Notes under the pieces: model-generated
What the model was told of the DNA's origin: nothing
Databases searched by the model: none
The model's input: only the letters and a program-made list of their open reading frames with translations
Program-made: the position numbers and the translations under genes
Shown: positions 27,208 through 36,258 of the stretch, in pieces
Layout: each line of letters begins with the position of its first letter
How positions within the stretch are numbered: the stretch's first letter is position 1
DNA from: Stenotrophomonas sp. 169
GTDB lineage: Bacteria; Pseudomonadota; Gammaproteobacteria; Xanthomonadales; Xanthomonadaceae
Assembly (NCBI RefSeq): GCF_014621775.1
Contig: NZ_CP061204.1
Span: 2,748,501-2,812,500 of the forward strand
Reading direction: 5' to 3'
Length of the DNA: 64,000 nt

Positions 27208-28194
27208 ATGAAGAATATCGAGCACCGAGATTTCACCCTGTCGCCGGAAGACAACACCCGACTCGCCAACCTGAGCGGGCCCTTCGACGGTCATCTGCGC
27301 CAGATCGAGCTGAAGCTGGGTGTGGAGATCGCCAACCGCGGCCACGTCTTCCGCATCACTGGCCCGACCGAGGCCGCTGTCGAAGCGCAGAAGCTGATCG
27401 AAGCCCTGTACGAGGAAGCCGCCGAGGTCACTTTCGACAACCAGGCGATCCACCTTCGGTTGAACGAAGCCAACATCGAGCACATCGCGGAGCGTTCTTA
27501 CGAGGCACAGGACGTGGCGATCAAGGTCAAGCGAGGCACTGTGCGGGGCCGCGGCGCCAACCAGGCGCGCTACCTGCACCAGATCGCCAGCCATGACATC
27601 AATTTCGGTATCGGTCCCGCCGGCACCGGTAAGACCTTCCTGGCCGTTGCCAGCGCCGTGGAAGCCTTGAACGAGTCGCGCGTGCAGCGGCTGATCCTGG
27701 TGCGCCCCGCGGTGGAGGCCGGCGAAAAACTCGGCTTCCTGCCTGGCGACCTGACCCAGAAGGTCGACCCCTATCTGCGGCCGCTGTACGACGCCCTGTA
27801 CGAAATGCTGGGCGTGGAAAAGGTGGTCAAGCTGCTGGAAAAGAACGTCATCGAGATCGCGCCGCTGGCCTACATGCGCGGACGCACGCTCAATGATGCG
27901 TTCGTGATCCTCGACGAGGCACAGAACACCACCATCGAGCAGATGAAGATGTTCCTGACCCGCCTGGGCTACGGCTCGACCGCCGTGGTGACCGGCGACC
28001 TCACCCAGACCGATCTGCCAAAGCATGTGAAATCGGGTCTGCGCGATGCCGTGGACGTGCTGCGCGACGTGGAAGGCGTGAGCTTCACCTTCCTGGAGGC
28101 GCGCGACGTGGTCCGCCATCCGCTGGTGGCGCGCATCGTCAACGCCTACGACCGTCGTGAACAGCAGCAGGCCGTGCCGGAGAAAACCCCATGA
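27208..28194 (+). CDS. PhoH-family ATPase (PhoL-type)
   Basis: 328 residues from the ATG at 27208. P-loop [11 protein letters not shown] near 133, [19 protein letters not shown] with Walker B near 232, and an N-terminal KH-like RNA-binding stretch ([27 protein letters not shown]). PhoH-like ATPases next to YbeY are thought to act in RNA or ribosome quality control. Its stop overlaps the ybeY ATG by four bases. The phoH/phoL/ybeZ names are all used for this family, so no symbol is assigned. Confidence 0.93.
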   Translation: MKNIEHRDFTLSPEDNTRLANLSGPFDGHLRQIELKLGVEIANRGHVFRITGPTEAAVEAQKLIEALYEEAAEVTFDNQAIHLRLNEANIEHIAERSYEAQDVAIKVKRGTVRGRGANQARYLHQIASHDINFGIGPAGTGKTFLAVASAVEALNESRVQRLILVRPAVEAGEKLGFLPGDLTQKVDPYLRPLYDALYEMLGVEKVVKLLEKNVIEIAPLAYMRGRTLNDAFVILDEAQNTTIEQMKMFLTRLGYGSTAVVTGDLTQTDLPKHVKSGLRDAVDVLRDVEGVSFTFLEARDVVRHPLVARIVNAYDRREQQQAVPEKTP

Positions 28195-28676
28195 CCCGCG
28201 GCCCCGTCCGCCTGGATGTCGCGGTCAGCTATGCACTGCCCCGTGCCGGCCTGCCGGCTGCGGTGAGCTTCCGCAAATGGGTGGCGGCCGCGTTGAAAGG
28301 CCGCATTCGCGAGGCGGATCTGGCTATTCGCATGGTCGACGCCAAGGAAGGCCAGTCGCTCAATCGCCATTACCGCGGCAAGGACTACGCGACCAATGTG
28401 CTGAGCTTTCCCGCCGATGTGCCGGAGGGCCTGCCCAAGGGCGTGAAGTTCCCGCTGCTGGGCGATCTGGTGATCTGCGCACCGGTCGTGGCACGCGAGG
28501 CCGACGAACAAGGCAAGCCGCTCACCGCCCACTACGCGCACTTGACCGTGCACGGCGTGCTGCACCTGCTGGGCTGGGACCACGAAGACGACAAGGAAGC
28601 CGACGCAATGGAGCAGCTGGAGCGTGACATCCTGGCCGAGCTGGGCATCGCCGATCCGTACGCGGGCGAGCGTTGA
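28191..28676 (+). CDS. ybeY: Endoribonuclease YbeY
   Basis: 161 residues. Zinc site [11 protein letters not shown] (H-x3-H-x5-H), preceded by [11 protein letters not shown] and NVLSFPAD. YbeY acts in 16S rRNA 3' maturation and ribosome quality control. It overlaps phoH (ATGA), and the miaB-phoH-ybeY-corC gene order matches other gammaproteobacteria. Confidence 0.95.
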   Translation: MTRGPVRLDVAVSYALPRAGLPAAVSFRKWVAAALKGRIREADLAIRMVDAKEGQSLNRHYRGKDYATNVLSFPADVPEGLPKGVKFPLLGDLVICAPVVAREADEQGKPLTAHYAHLTVHGVLHLLGWDHEDDKEADAMEQLERDILAELGIADPYAGER

Positions 28677-28757
28677 GACCGGTGCGGGATCCTCGCGCGC
28701 CCTCTGTTGCAGCCGATGCGCTTCATGCTTCAATGCGGCCACTCATATCTGCCACGG

Positions 28758-28952
28758 ATGGCCGTCATGCTTGAACAACGCCCGACCCTCATCGCTCCGG
28801 TCCTGCTGCTGGTCGGACTGGTCTGCGTACTTGGCGCGCCGTGGCTGCCGATGGCGGCCAATGGCCGCATGGTGATTACCGCACTGGGCATCGTCGGCGC
28901 CGCACTTGCCGCCGGCCCCGCCTGGCGCTGGACCCTCGCCGCCCGCCGTTGA
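28758..28952 (+). CDS. Possible small two-helix membrane protein
   Basis: A 64-residue frame beginning MAVMLEQRPTLIAPVLLLVG with two hydrophobic helices (about 8-25 and 36-52) and ending in a basic AWRWTLAARR tail. I do not recognise it. The first ATG at 28758 and the next at 28767 both have weak ribosome-binding sites, and an in-frame start at 28707 is also possible. It could be a real small protein or chance; the hydrophobic pattern and location between ybeY and the next secreted gene make it worth listing. Confidence 0.42.
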   Translation: MAVMLEQRPTLIAPVLLLVGLVCVLGAPWLPMAANGRMVITALGIVGAALAAGPAWRWTLAARR

Positions 28953-28979
28953 TCTGCGTCCTGCGTTGATCTACGTCCG

Positions 28980-29000
28980 GTAGTGCCGGCTTCAGCCGGC
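28980..29000 (+). repeat. GTAG-headed REP, variant stem
   Basis: Short copy of the GTAGTGCCGGCTTCAGCCGGC type, with stem GCCGGCttcaGCCGGC, between two small genes. A different stem class from the CCGAGC/CCGACC copies. Confidence 0.7.
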
Positions 29001-29084
29001 AACCGCGCGCGCCCTGAACGGCCCGACACCCCTGCCCTGGCACGCTATCATCGTCGCCTTCGCCAGCTCCTGTCCGTCGCCCCG

Positions 29085-29645
29085 ATGAAACTGCCCGCCT
29101 GCATCGCCGCCCTGTTGCTGTGTTCCGCCCTGCCGAGCGTCGCCGCCGAGCCGCTGGATCTGCCGGCCCTGGTGGAATGCCGCCAAGGCGTGGCCGCGCA
29201 CGCCGCGCTGGCAGTCGCCCTGGCCGACTCGCTGCAGGCCGTCGCGAAGGGGCTGCAGCCGCTACCGCAGCAGAATCAATTCATGACCGAATACCGTCTG
29301 GCCACGCCGATGACCGTGTTCGGCCAGCGCACCGACCGCATCGCCCTGGCCGGGGCCAGCATCATGGCGATCCTGGACCTTAAGGATCCGCGGCCGCTGG
29401 CGACGGAGCTGAAACTGGAAACCGCCTACGACGCCGACGGGAAGTTCATGGCCGGCCGTGAGCTGGTCAGCCGCGATGTCACCGATCCGGTGACGGGGGA
29501 AGCCCAGATCGAATCGATCATCCTCAGTGTTTCCACGGTCCAGAGCCATCCGGACCAGACCCTGGCCGGCTGCACCTACAGCCTGGACCTGCCTGCTGAC
29601 GATGAGGCGCCCGCCGCAGTGGCCCCGCCTGCCAACAAGGGCTGA
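29085..29645 (+). CDS. Exported protein of unknown function
   Basis: 186 residues from the ATG at 29085, with signal peptide MKLPACIAALLLCSALPSVAA. The mature protein has only two Cys (VECRQG and GCTYS), which may pair, and the stretches ASIMAILDLKDPRPLATELKLETAYDADG and GRELVSRDVTDPVTGEAQIESIILS. Alternating hydrophobic residues suggest a beta-rich periplasmic domain. I do not recognise the family. Confidence 0.75.
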   Translation: MKLPACIAALLLCSALPSVAAEPLDLPALVECRQGVAAHAALAVALADSLQAVAKGLQPLPQQNQFMTEYRLATPMTVFGQRTDRIALAGASIMAILDLKDPRPLATELKLETAYDADGKFMAGRELVSRDVTDPVTGEAQIESIILSVSTVQSHPDQTLAGCTYSLDLPADDEAPAAVAPPANKG

Positions 29646-29722
29646 CCGGCCTTTCCGCCGCACCCCACGCAAGCGCCGGGCACGCGCGACAGGGCCTGAC
29701 ATCCTGCTAGACTGCAGCCAAC

Positions 29723-29747
29723 GCCCGGCCTGCCGGGTGCCTTTTTT
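29723..29747 (+). terminator. Terminator-like hairpin just upstream of corC
   Basis: Stem GCCCGG-CCTG-CCGGGT (one G-T pair) followed by CTTTTTT. It ends only seven bases before the corC ATG, so it may terminate the preceding transcript or act as a leader hairpin; the short stem makes it uncertain. Confidence 0.45.
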
Positions 29748-29753
29748 CCCGAG

Positions 29754-30635
29754 ATGTCTGAAGACGACAGTAGCAGCTCCACGCTGGAGCACAGTGAGAA
29801 AAGACGCAGCTGGCTTGAACGCCTGGGTGCTGCGTTTTCCGGTGAACCACATACCCGCGATCAGCTGATCGCCCTGCTGCGTACCGCACAGGAAGACGGG
29901 CTGATCGCCGCCGATACCCTACGCATGATGGAAGGCGCCATTTCGGTCGCCGAACTGACGGTGGGCGACGTGATGATCTCGCGTTCGCAGATGGTATCGC
30001 TGCCGGTGGAGGCGCCGTTCCTCGACCTGATGAAGCAGGTGGTCGAATCCGGTCATTCGCGCTTCCCGGTGCACGGCGACAACAAGGACGACATCCTGGG
30101 CGTGCTGTTGGCCAAGGATCTGCTGCGCGGCGTGGTTTCCGACCATGGCCCCGCCAATATCCGTGAACTGCTGCGTCCGGCGGTGCTTATCCCCGAGGCG
30201 AAGAAGCTCAACGTACTGTTGAAGGAGTTCCGCCTGTCGCGCAACCACATGGCGATCGTGGTGGACGAGTACGGCGGTGTCGCCGGCCTGGTCACCATCG
30301 AAGACGTGCTGGAGCAGATCGTCGGCGAAATCGACGACGAGCACGACGAAGCCGAGGACCCGGCGGCCGGTATCGCCATCCAGGCCGACGGTCGCTATGT
30401 CGTGGATGCGCTGACGGCCATCGGCGATTTCAACGAACGCTTCGGCGCCGACTTCCCCGATGATGACTACGACACCATCGGCGGACTGGTCACTGAAGCG
30501 ATCGGACACTTGCCGGAAATCGGTGATGAGCTGGCCCTGGACCGCTTCATGTTCCGCGTGGCACGTGCCGACGCGCGCCGCGTGCAGGCCTTCCACGTGA
30601 CCGTGCTGCCGACGGACGAACAGGAATCCGCTTGA
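29754..30635 (+). CDS. corC: CorC/HlyC-family cation efflux accessory protein
   Basis: 293 residues, soluble, with paired CBS domains (VGDVMISRSQMVSLPVEAPFLDL, about 61-90, and AKKLNVLLKEFRLSRNHMAIVVDEYGGVAGLVTIEDVLEQIVGEI, about 150-195) and a C-terminal CorC_HlyC transporter-associated domain (YVVDALTAIGDFNERFG to FHVTVLP). CorC proteins take part in Mg/Co homeostasis. No transmembrane domain, as in E. coli CorC (YbeX). Next to corA in the same direction. Confidence 0.93.
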   Translation: MSEDDSSSSTLEHSEKRRSWLERLGAAFSGEPHTRDQLIALLRTAQEDGLIAADTLRMMEGAISVAELTVGDVMISRSQMVSLPVEAPFLDLMKQVVESGHSRFPVHGDNKDDILGVLLAKDLLRGVVSDHGPANIRELLRPAVLIPEAKKLNVLLKEFRLSRNHMAIVVDEYGGVAGLVTIEDVLEQIVGEIDDEHDEAEDPAAGIAIQADGRYVVDALTAIGDFNERFGADFPDDDYDTIGGLVTEAIGHLPEIGDELALDRFMFRVARADARRVQAFHVTVLPTDEQESA

Positions 30636-31894
30636 AGCGTACCGCCGGACTCATGCTGAGCGGCTGGCTGGCCGTGCTGATGCTGGCGGCGTTGCTGGTC
30701 GCGCCGGGGGCGGTGCTGGCGCAGTCGACGCCTGCCGCCGTCAATGCTGCCGCCTCTGGCGACGCGCAGGCCGATGTCCCGCGCATCGGCGTGGTCACCA
30801 TGCAGCCGGGCACGATCTTTTTCGAGCGCTTCGGCCACGATGCCATCGTGGTGGTGGATCCGCTCAGCGGCGCCGCCACCTCGTACAACTTCGGCTACTT
30901 CGATCCGGGCGAGCCGGACTTCATCAGCCGCTTCATACGCGGCGAGATGATGTATTACCTGGTCGCCCTGCCCTTGCAGCAGGATCTCGGGTATTACGAC
31001 GAATCCGGTCGCGGAGCGAGCGTCCAGTGGCTGGATCTGCAACCCGAACAGGCCCGTGCGCTGGCCGCCGACCTTGCAGAGCGCGCGAAGCCGGAGAACG
31101 CGCGCTACCGCTACGATTACTACACCGCGAACTGCGCCACGATGGTCCGCGATACGCTGGACAAGGCGTTGGGCGGCGGGCTGCATGCGCAGCTGTCGGG
31201 CCGTTCGCGGGGCAACACCTACCGCAGCGAGTCGGTGCGCCTGGCTTCGCCGGCACCGTGGATGTGGCTGGGCTTCGACCTGGGGCTGGGACCGTTCGCC
31301 GATCAGCCGCTGTCGCGCTGGCAGGAAGCCTTCGTGCCGATGCGCCTGGCCGATGCGCTGCGCCAGGTGCGCAACAGCGAGGGCCGACCCCTGGTGCAGT
31401 CCGAACAACAGCTGCTCGCACACCGCATCGACGCCGAACCGACCGAGCAGGCCCGTGCCTGGTGGCCATGGCTGGTGGTGGGGCTGGGGCTGGCTGCCGG
31501 TGTGTTCGCACTGCGTCGCCGTCCCCGTCTGCTGGCCGCGCTGGCGCTGCCGTTCTGGATAGTCAGCACGATCGCCGGCAGCCTGCTGGTTTTCCTGTGG
31601 GGCTTCAGCGACCACCATGCCGCGTGGGCCAACCGCAACCTGCTGCAGCTGTCACCGCTGTGCCTGCTGCTGCTGCCCGGCGCCATCGCGCTGCTGCGCC
31701 GGCGCCGACCCGGTCGCCTGTTCCGCATCGTACTGTGGGCCGTGGCCGGGTTGTCTCTGGCCGGACTGGTGCTGCACTGGCTGAGCCTGCAGGCCCAGTA
31801 CAACGTGCAGTGGATCGTGCTGCTCCTGCCGCTGCATGCCGCGCTCGCGTGGGTGCTTGGCCGCGCATCGCGATGGCCGCTTCACGCCCGCTGA
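30632..31894 (+). CDS. DUF4105 (Lnb-type) membrane protein
   Basis: 420 residues. Signal sequence (LAALLVAPGAVLAQ), then a periplasmic DUF4105 domain (about 55-245) with FFERFGHDAIVVVD, YFDPGEPDFISRFIRGEMMYYL, and YYTANCATMVRDTLDKAL. The paired His (FGH) and Cys (NCAT) fit the papain-like NlpC/P60 relatives. Four or five membrane helices follow (about 265-415). Starts at a TTG overlapping the corC stop with AGGA in place; the ATG at 30653 is the alternative. Possibly cuts or transfers a lipid or lipoprotein; function unknown. Confidence 0.82.
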   Translation: MKRTAGLMLSGWLAVLMLAALLVAPGAVLAQSTPAAVNAAASGDAQADVPRIGVVTMQPGTIFFERFGHDAIVVVDPLSGAATSYNFGYFDPGEPDFISRFIRGEMMYYLVALPLQQDLGYYDESGRGASVQWLDLQPEQARALAADLAERAKPENARYRYDYYTANCATMVRDTLDKALGGGLHAQLSGRSRGNTYRSESVRLASPAPWMWLGFDLGLGPFADQPLSRWQEAFVPMRLADALRQVRNSEGRPLVQSEQQLLAHRIDAEPTEQARAWWPWLVVGLGLAAGVFALRRRPRLLAALALPFWIVSTIAGSLLVFLWGFSDHHAAWANRNLLQLSPLCLLLLPGAIALLRRRRPGRLFRIVLWAVAGLSLAGLVLHWLSLQAQYNVQWIVLLLPLHAALAWVLGRASRWPLHAR

Positions 31895-31900
31895 CGCAGG

Positions 31901-32926
31901 ATGAGCGGCATGCACGTGCCCGATACCACCGCCCCCGCAGCGCATAATCCTGCCTGCGTCATCAACTGCGTTCACTACGATGATGATGGCAAGCGCCATG
32001 ACATCGCCCTGGATGCCATCAGCGACGTCATCGCCAGTGGCAACGGATTCGTCTGGGTAGGCCTGTATGACCCGGCGGACAGCGTCCTGCTTAAACTGCA
32101 GGAAGAGTTCGGCCTGCACGACCTGGCGATCGAAGACGCGCGCAATGCCCACCAGCGTCCGAAGGTGGAGACCTACGGCAACTCGCTGTTCGCGGTGGTG
32201 ACCACGGCGCAGATGGTCGATGAGCGCATCCAGTACGGTGAAACCCACGCCTTCGTCGGCCCCCGCTTCCTGGTGACGGTGCGCCACGGCGCCTCGCTGT
32301 CCTACGCGCCGGTGCGGGCGCGCGTGGAGCGCGAGCCCCACCTGTTGAAGATGGGTCCGTCCTACTGCCTGTATGCCGTGCTGGACTTCGTGGTCGACAA
32401 CTACCTGCCGATCACCAACCGCTTCCGCGACACGCTGGAACTGCTGGAGAAAGACATCTTCGCCGACGACTACAAGCGCAGCACCGTCGTGCGCCTGTAT
32501 GAGTTGAAGCGCGAGCTCAACAAGATGCGCATGGCGGTGGCGCCTTTGCAGGACGTCCTGTCGGCACTGAAGCGGCATCCGGCCGAAAGTGGCCTGGTGC
32601 CCGACGAGGTGAAGTTGTACATCCGCGACGTGCATGACCATGCCGTCCGCATCAGCGATGTCATCGATACCCTGCGTGAAATGCTGGGCACCGCCCTCAG
32701 TGTGAATCTGTCACTGGTGACGCTCGCACAAGGTGAAACGGTAAAACGGCTGGGTGCCTGGGCCGCACTGCTGGCAGCCCCAACGCTGATCACCAGCTGG
32801 TACGGCATGAACTTCACGCACATGCCCGAGCTGGACAAACCATGGGCCTATCCGGCGATCATCATCGGCGTCGCCGCGGTCTGCGTCGGGATGTACCGCC
32901 TGTTCAAGCGCGCACGCTGGCTGTGA
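31901..32926 (+). CDS. corA: Magnesium/cobalt transporter CorA
   Basis: 341 residues. Large cytoplasmic alpha/beta domain followed by two C-terminal membrane helices, with the selectivity motif YGMNF (near 303) at the end of the first and a basic tail KRARW. Family stretches AIEDARNAHQRPKVETYGNSLF and REMLGTALSVNLSLVTLAQGETVKRL are present. Six bases after the DUF4105 gene, so the two are probably cotranscribed. Confidence 0.95.
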   Translation: MSGMHVPDTTAPAAHNPACVINCVHYDDDGKRHDIALDAISDVIASGNGFVWVGLYDPADSVLLKLQEEFGLHDLAIEDARNAHQRPKVETYGNSLFAVVTTAQMVDERIQYGETHAFVGPRFLVTVRHGASLSYAPVRARVEREPHLLKMGPSYCLYAVLDFVVDNYLPITNRFRDTLELLEKDIFADDYKRSTVVRLYELKRELNKMRMAVAPLQDVLSALKRHPAESGLVPDEVKLYIRDVHDHAVRISDVIDTLREMLGTALSVNLSLVTLAQGETVKRLGAWAALLAAPTLITSWYGMNFTHMPELDKPWAYPAIIIGVAAVCVGMYRLFKRARWL

Positions 32927-32930
32927 AGCG

Positions 32931-32986
32931 GTAGCGCCGAGCCATGCTCGGCGGATCTCCCGCAGCGCCGAGCCCGGCTCGGCGCC
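32931..32986 (+). repeat. GTAG/SMAG REP pair after corA
   Basis: GTAG copy at 32931-32953 with stem CCGAGCcatGCTCGG, followed at 32962 by a GCAG-headed copy with stem CCGAGCccGGCTCGG. Between the converging ends of corA and the semialdehyde dehydrogenase gene. Confidence 0.85.
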
Positions 32987-32997
32987 GTCGGGCCTGC

Positions 32998-34362
32998 TCA
33001 GGCCACGTAGATCGTCTTGATGTTCATGAACTCATGGATGCCGTGTTCGGCCAGTTCGCGGCCGAAACCCGATTCCTTGCTGCCGCCGAACGGCAGCCGC
33101 ACATCGCTCTTGACGATGGAATTGACGAAGGCCGCACCGCACTCCATCTGCTGTGCAAACGCTTCGCCGCGCGCCGCATCGGTGGTCCACACGCTGCCGC
33201 CCAGCCCAAAGCGAGTGTCATTGGCGACACGCAGCGCTTCGGCTTCGTCCTTGACCCGGATCACCGCCGCCACCGGTCCGAACAGCTCCTCGTCATAGGC
33301 CGGCATGCCCGGCGCCACCGCATCCAGCACCGTCGCGGCGTAGCCCGCGTGGCTGCCCGCTACCGGTTCGCCACCGATCAACACGCGTGCACCCTTGGCC
33401 ACGCTGGCCTGTACCTGCTTATGCAGCTCATCACGCAGGTCCGCGCGTGCCATCGGCGCCAATGTCGTTTTCTCGTCGGACGGATCACCGTAACGACGCT
33501 CGGCCGCCGCCGCCACGAAACGGTCGGTGAAAGCGTCAGCCACCGCATCGACCACGATGAACCGCTTGGCCGCGATGCAGGTCTGGCCGCTGTTGTCGAA
33601 GCGCGACTTCACCGCCGCATCCACCGTCATCTCAAGATCCGCGTCTTCCAGCACCACGAAGGCATCGCTGCCGCCCAGTTCCATCACGCACTTCTTCAGC
33701 TGATCGCCGGCGTTGGCGGCGATGGATCGTCCCGCACGCTCGCTGCCGGTCAGCGTCACGGCTCTCACCCGGCGGTCGCGCAGTACGTCCGCCGCTTGGT
33801 CGTTGTCGATGTGCAGCACGTCGAACACGCCTGCCGGCAAGCCCCCTGCACGTACCACGGCATTGATCAGGTCAGCGCACTGCGGCACGTTGCTGGCGTG
33901 CTTCAACAGCGCCACATTGCCGGCCATGAACGCCGGTGCCAGGAAACGAAACACCTGCCAGATCGGGAAGTTCCACGGCATCACCGCGAACACGCAGCCG
34001 ATCGGCTCGTAGCGCACGTAACTGCGCTGTGCTTCGGTCTTGATCTGCTGCGGCTGCAGATAGTCGCCCGCGTGATCGGCATAGAACTCGCAGGCCAGCG
34101 CGCACTTTTCCACCTCGGCCAGCGCTTCGCCTTTCAGCTTGCCCATCTCGGACGTCATCGCCTGCTGGAGCTCATCGCGCCGTGTACGCAGCTGCGTGGC
34201 GATTGCCCGCAGCACATCGGCGCGCTGCGCCAGCGATTGTGCGGCCCAGCCCGGAAACGCAGCAGCGGCCGCGGCCAGGCGCTGCTCGATACCCGCCTTG
34301 TCCAACAGCTCATGGCGGTAATCCACCTGCCCGGTGGTGGGATTGACGATTTCAACAGTCAT
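32998..34362 (-). CDS. NAD(P)-dependent succinate-semialdehyde dehydrogenase (YneI/Sad-like)
   Basis: 454 residues from the ATG at 34362. Aldehyde dehydrogenase fold with catalytic Cys in FDNSGQTCIAAKRF (near 261), general base Glu in ELGGSDAFVVLED (near 228), and PWNFPIWQVFRFLAPAFMAGN. The length and sequence resemble YneI (Sad), which oxidises succinate semialdehyde, more than GabD. Position next to the polyamine transport genes suggests it finishes GABA or putrescine breakdown by making succinate; it might also take the gamma-glutamyl aldehyde. Confidence 0.9.
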   Translation of the reverse strand: MTVEIVNPTTGQVDYRHELLDKAGIEQRLAAAAAAFPGWAAQSLAQRADVLRAIATQLRTRRDELQQAMTSEMGKLKGEALAEVEKCALACEFYADHAGDYLQPQQIKTEAQRSYVRYEPIGCVFAVMPWNFPIWQVFRFLAPAFMAGNVALLKHASNVPQCADLINAVVRAGGLPAGVFDVLHIDNDQAADVLRDRRVRAVTLTGSERAGRSIAANAGDQLKKCVMELGGSDAFVVLEDADLEMTVDAAVKSRFDNSGQTCIAAKRFIVVDAVADAFTDRFVAAAAERRYGDPSDEKTTLAPMARADLRDELHKQVQASVAKGARVLIGGEPVAGSHAGYAATVLDAVAPGMPAYDEELFGPVAAVIRVKDEAEALRVANDTRFGLGGSVWTTDAARGEAFAQQMECGAAFVNSIVKSDVRLPFGGSKESGFGRELAEHGIHEFMNIKTIYVA

Positions 34363-34438
34363 CGCAGGTCTCCTCGAATCAGGCGACCATTCTGCGCCGG
34401 CCCCCGTGAGCCAGACGTTGCCGGATCGGGCCACCCCA

Positions 34439-34455
34439 CGCGACACAGTGTCGCG
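34439..34455. promoter_or_regulatory. 17-bp perfect palindrome, candidate operator
   Basis: CGCGACAC-A-GTGTCGCG in the gap between the aldehyde dehydrogenase start (34362) and the potI stop (34505). Perfect symmetry with a single central base is typical of operators for dimeric regulators. A regulator gene is not adjacent. Confidence 0.4.
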
Positions 34456-34504
34456 GCCTTCACCCGCCGTTACCGGGTGCGGTGATGCGATGCCCCGCTG
34501 GCCG

Positions 34505-35350
34505 TCAGCCGTTGTCCTGCCGCGCCATCAGCAGGTCACGCTGGCGGCGTTTCTCGGCCCGCGCGGTGAAGTACCAACCGATGAACGCGGCCACCGCCAC
34601 CGCCGACACCATCAACGTGGCCAGTGCATTGATCTTCGGACTGATGCCCATCCGCACCGAGGCGAATACCTTCATCGGCAGCGTGGTGGAACTGGGCCCG
34701 GCGACGAAGCTGGCGATCACCACATCATCCAGTGACAGGGTGAAAGCCAGCAGCCAGCCCGCCAGCAGCGCCGGCGCGATGATCGGCAAGGTGATCTTCA
34801 GGAACACGGTGAGCCGGCTGGCACCGAGGTCCATCGCGGCTTCCTCCAACGAGATGTCCAGCTCCTGCAGGCGCGAGGACAGCACCACGGTGACGAAGGA
34901 CAGGGTAAAGGTGACGTGTGCGATCCAGATCGTCATCGCGCCGCGGGCCGGGAAGCCCGGGATGCCGCCCATCGATACCAGCAGCGTCATCAACGAAAAG
35001 CCCAGGATGACATCGGGCATCACCAGCGGCGCGGTGATCAGCGCACTGAACGCGGACTTGCCACGGAAGCGTCGGAAACGGGTCATCACCATCGCCGCCA
35101 TGGTCCCCAGCACGGTGGCGGCGCAGGCTGTCCAGAACGCCACTTTCAGGCTCATCCACAGCGCGTCCATCAACGCGCGGTCGTTGAACAGTTCGCCATA
35201 CCAGCGCGTGGAGAAACCCGCCCACACCGTGGCCAGCCGTGAGCTGTTGAACGAGAACACCATCAACAACAGGATCGGCAGGTACAGGAAGGCGAACCCC
35301 AGCGCCAACGCGCCCCAGCCCATCCAGCGGTAACCGCGCATCGTGCTCAT
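34505..35350 (-). CDS. potI: Putrescine/polyamine ABC transporter permease PotI
   Basis: 281 residues, six membrane helices of the MetI fold. The EAA loop is EEAAMDLGASRLTVFLKITLPIIAP (about 195-219). Translation starts at the ATG at 35350, overlapping the potH stop (ATGA). Works with PotH, PotG and PotF to import putrescine. Last gene of the operon before the aldehyde dehydrogenase. Confidence 0.95.
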   Translation of the reverse strand: MSTMRGYRWMGWGALALGFAFLYLPILLLMVFSFNSSRLATVWAGFSTRWYGELFNDRALMDALWMSLKVAFWTACAATVLGTMAAMVMTRFRRFRGKSAFSALITAPLVMPDVILGFSLMTLLVSMGGIPGFPARGAMTIWIAHVTFTLSFVTVVLSSRLQELDISLEEAAMDLGASRLTVFLKITLPIIAPALLAGWLLAFTLSLDDVVIASFVAGPSSTTLPMKVFASVRMGISPKINALATLMVSAVAVAAFIGWYFTARAEKRRQRDLLMARQDNG

Positions 35351-36258
35351 GCCTGCTTTCCTTCCAGCACGCGCTGCTGGGACCGGTTGAACAGGAAAAT
35401 CGGCACCAGCAGCAGCAACAGCATCACCACCGCCACCGAGGAAGCCACCGGCCAGTTACGGTTGTTGAAGAACTCACCCCACAGCACCCGCCCGATCATC
35501 AGCGTGTCCGGCCCACCCAGCATTTCCGGGATCACGAACTCGCCCACCGCCGGGATCATCACCAGCATGCAGCCGGCGATGATGCCTGCCTTGGACAGCG
35601 GCAGGGTGATGCGCACGAACGCCTGCCACGGCTTGGCGCCCAGGTCGTAGGCCGCTTCCAGCAGACGCTGGTCGTGCTTGACCAGGTTGGCATACAGCGG
35701 CAGCACCATGAACGGCAGATAGCAGTAAACGATGCCGATGTAAGCCGCCACCGGGGTGTAAAGGATGCGCAGCGGCTGGTCGATCAGACCGATCTTCAAC
35801 AGCACCTGGTTGAGCAGGCCATTGCGGTCGAGGATGCCGATCCAGGCGTACACGCGGATCAGGAACGACGTCCACGAGGGCAGCACCACCAGCATCATCA
35901 TCACGTTGCGGGTGGAGGGCTTCATGCGTGCGATGGCGTACGCCATCGGATAGCCGATGATCAACGTCAGCAACGTGGAAATCGCCGCGATCTTGAAACT
36001 GCTGGCATAGGCCAGCACGTACTGCTGGTCGCGTACCAGTTGCAGGTAGTTTTCCAGGTTGAGCTTGAGCGAGAACGCGCCGTCCACGTACTGCAGCAAC
36101 CACGTGTAGGGCGGCGAGCCGACCTGCGTGTGGGCGAAGGAGATCATCAGGATCAGCGCGAACGGCACGGCGAAGAACAGCAGCAGCCACAGGTAGGGCA
36201 CGCCGATCACCGCACTGCGTAGTCCGGGCAGCCAGCGCTTCGGGGCTGCCGCGCTCAT
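35347..36258 (-). CDS. potH: Putrescine/polyamine ABC transporter permease PotH
   Basis: 303 residues, beginning at the ATG at 36258 that overlaps the potG stop. Six predicted helices; the first is VIGVPYLWLLLFFAVPFALILMI. The EAA loop is LEAAYDLGAKPWQAFVRITLPLSKAG (about 218-243), followed by a periplasmic VGEFVIPEMLGGPDTLMIG loop that is conserved in PotH. Confidence 0.95.
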   Translation of the reverse strand: MSAAAPKRWLPGLRSAVIGVPYLWLLLFFAVPFALILMISFAHTQVGSPPYTWLLQYVDGAFSLKLNLENYLQLVRDQQYVLAYASSFKIAAISTLLTLIIGYPMAYAIARMKPSTRNVMMMLVVLPSWTSFLIRVYAWIGILDRNGLLNQVLLKIGLIDQPLRILYTPVAAYIGIVYCYLPFMVLPLYANLVKHDQRLLEAAYDLGAKPWQAFVRITLPLSKAGIIAGCMLVMIPAVGEFVIPEMLGGPDTLMIGRVLWGEFFNNRNWPVASSVAVVMLLLLLVPIFLFNRSQQRVLEGKQA

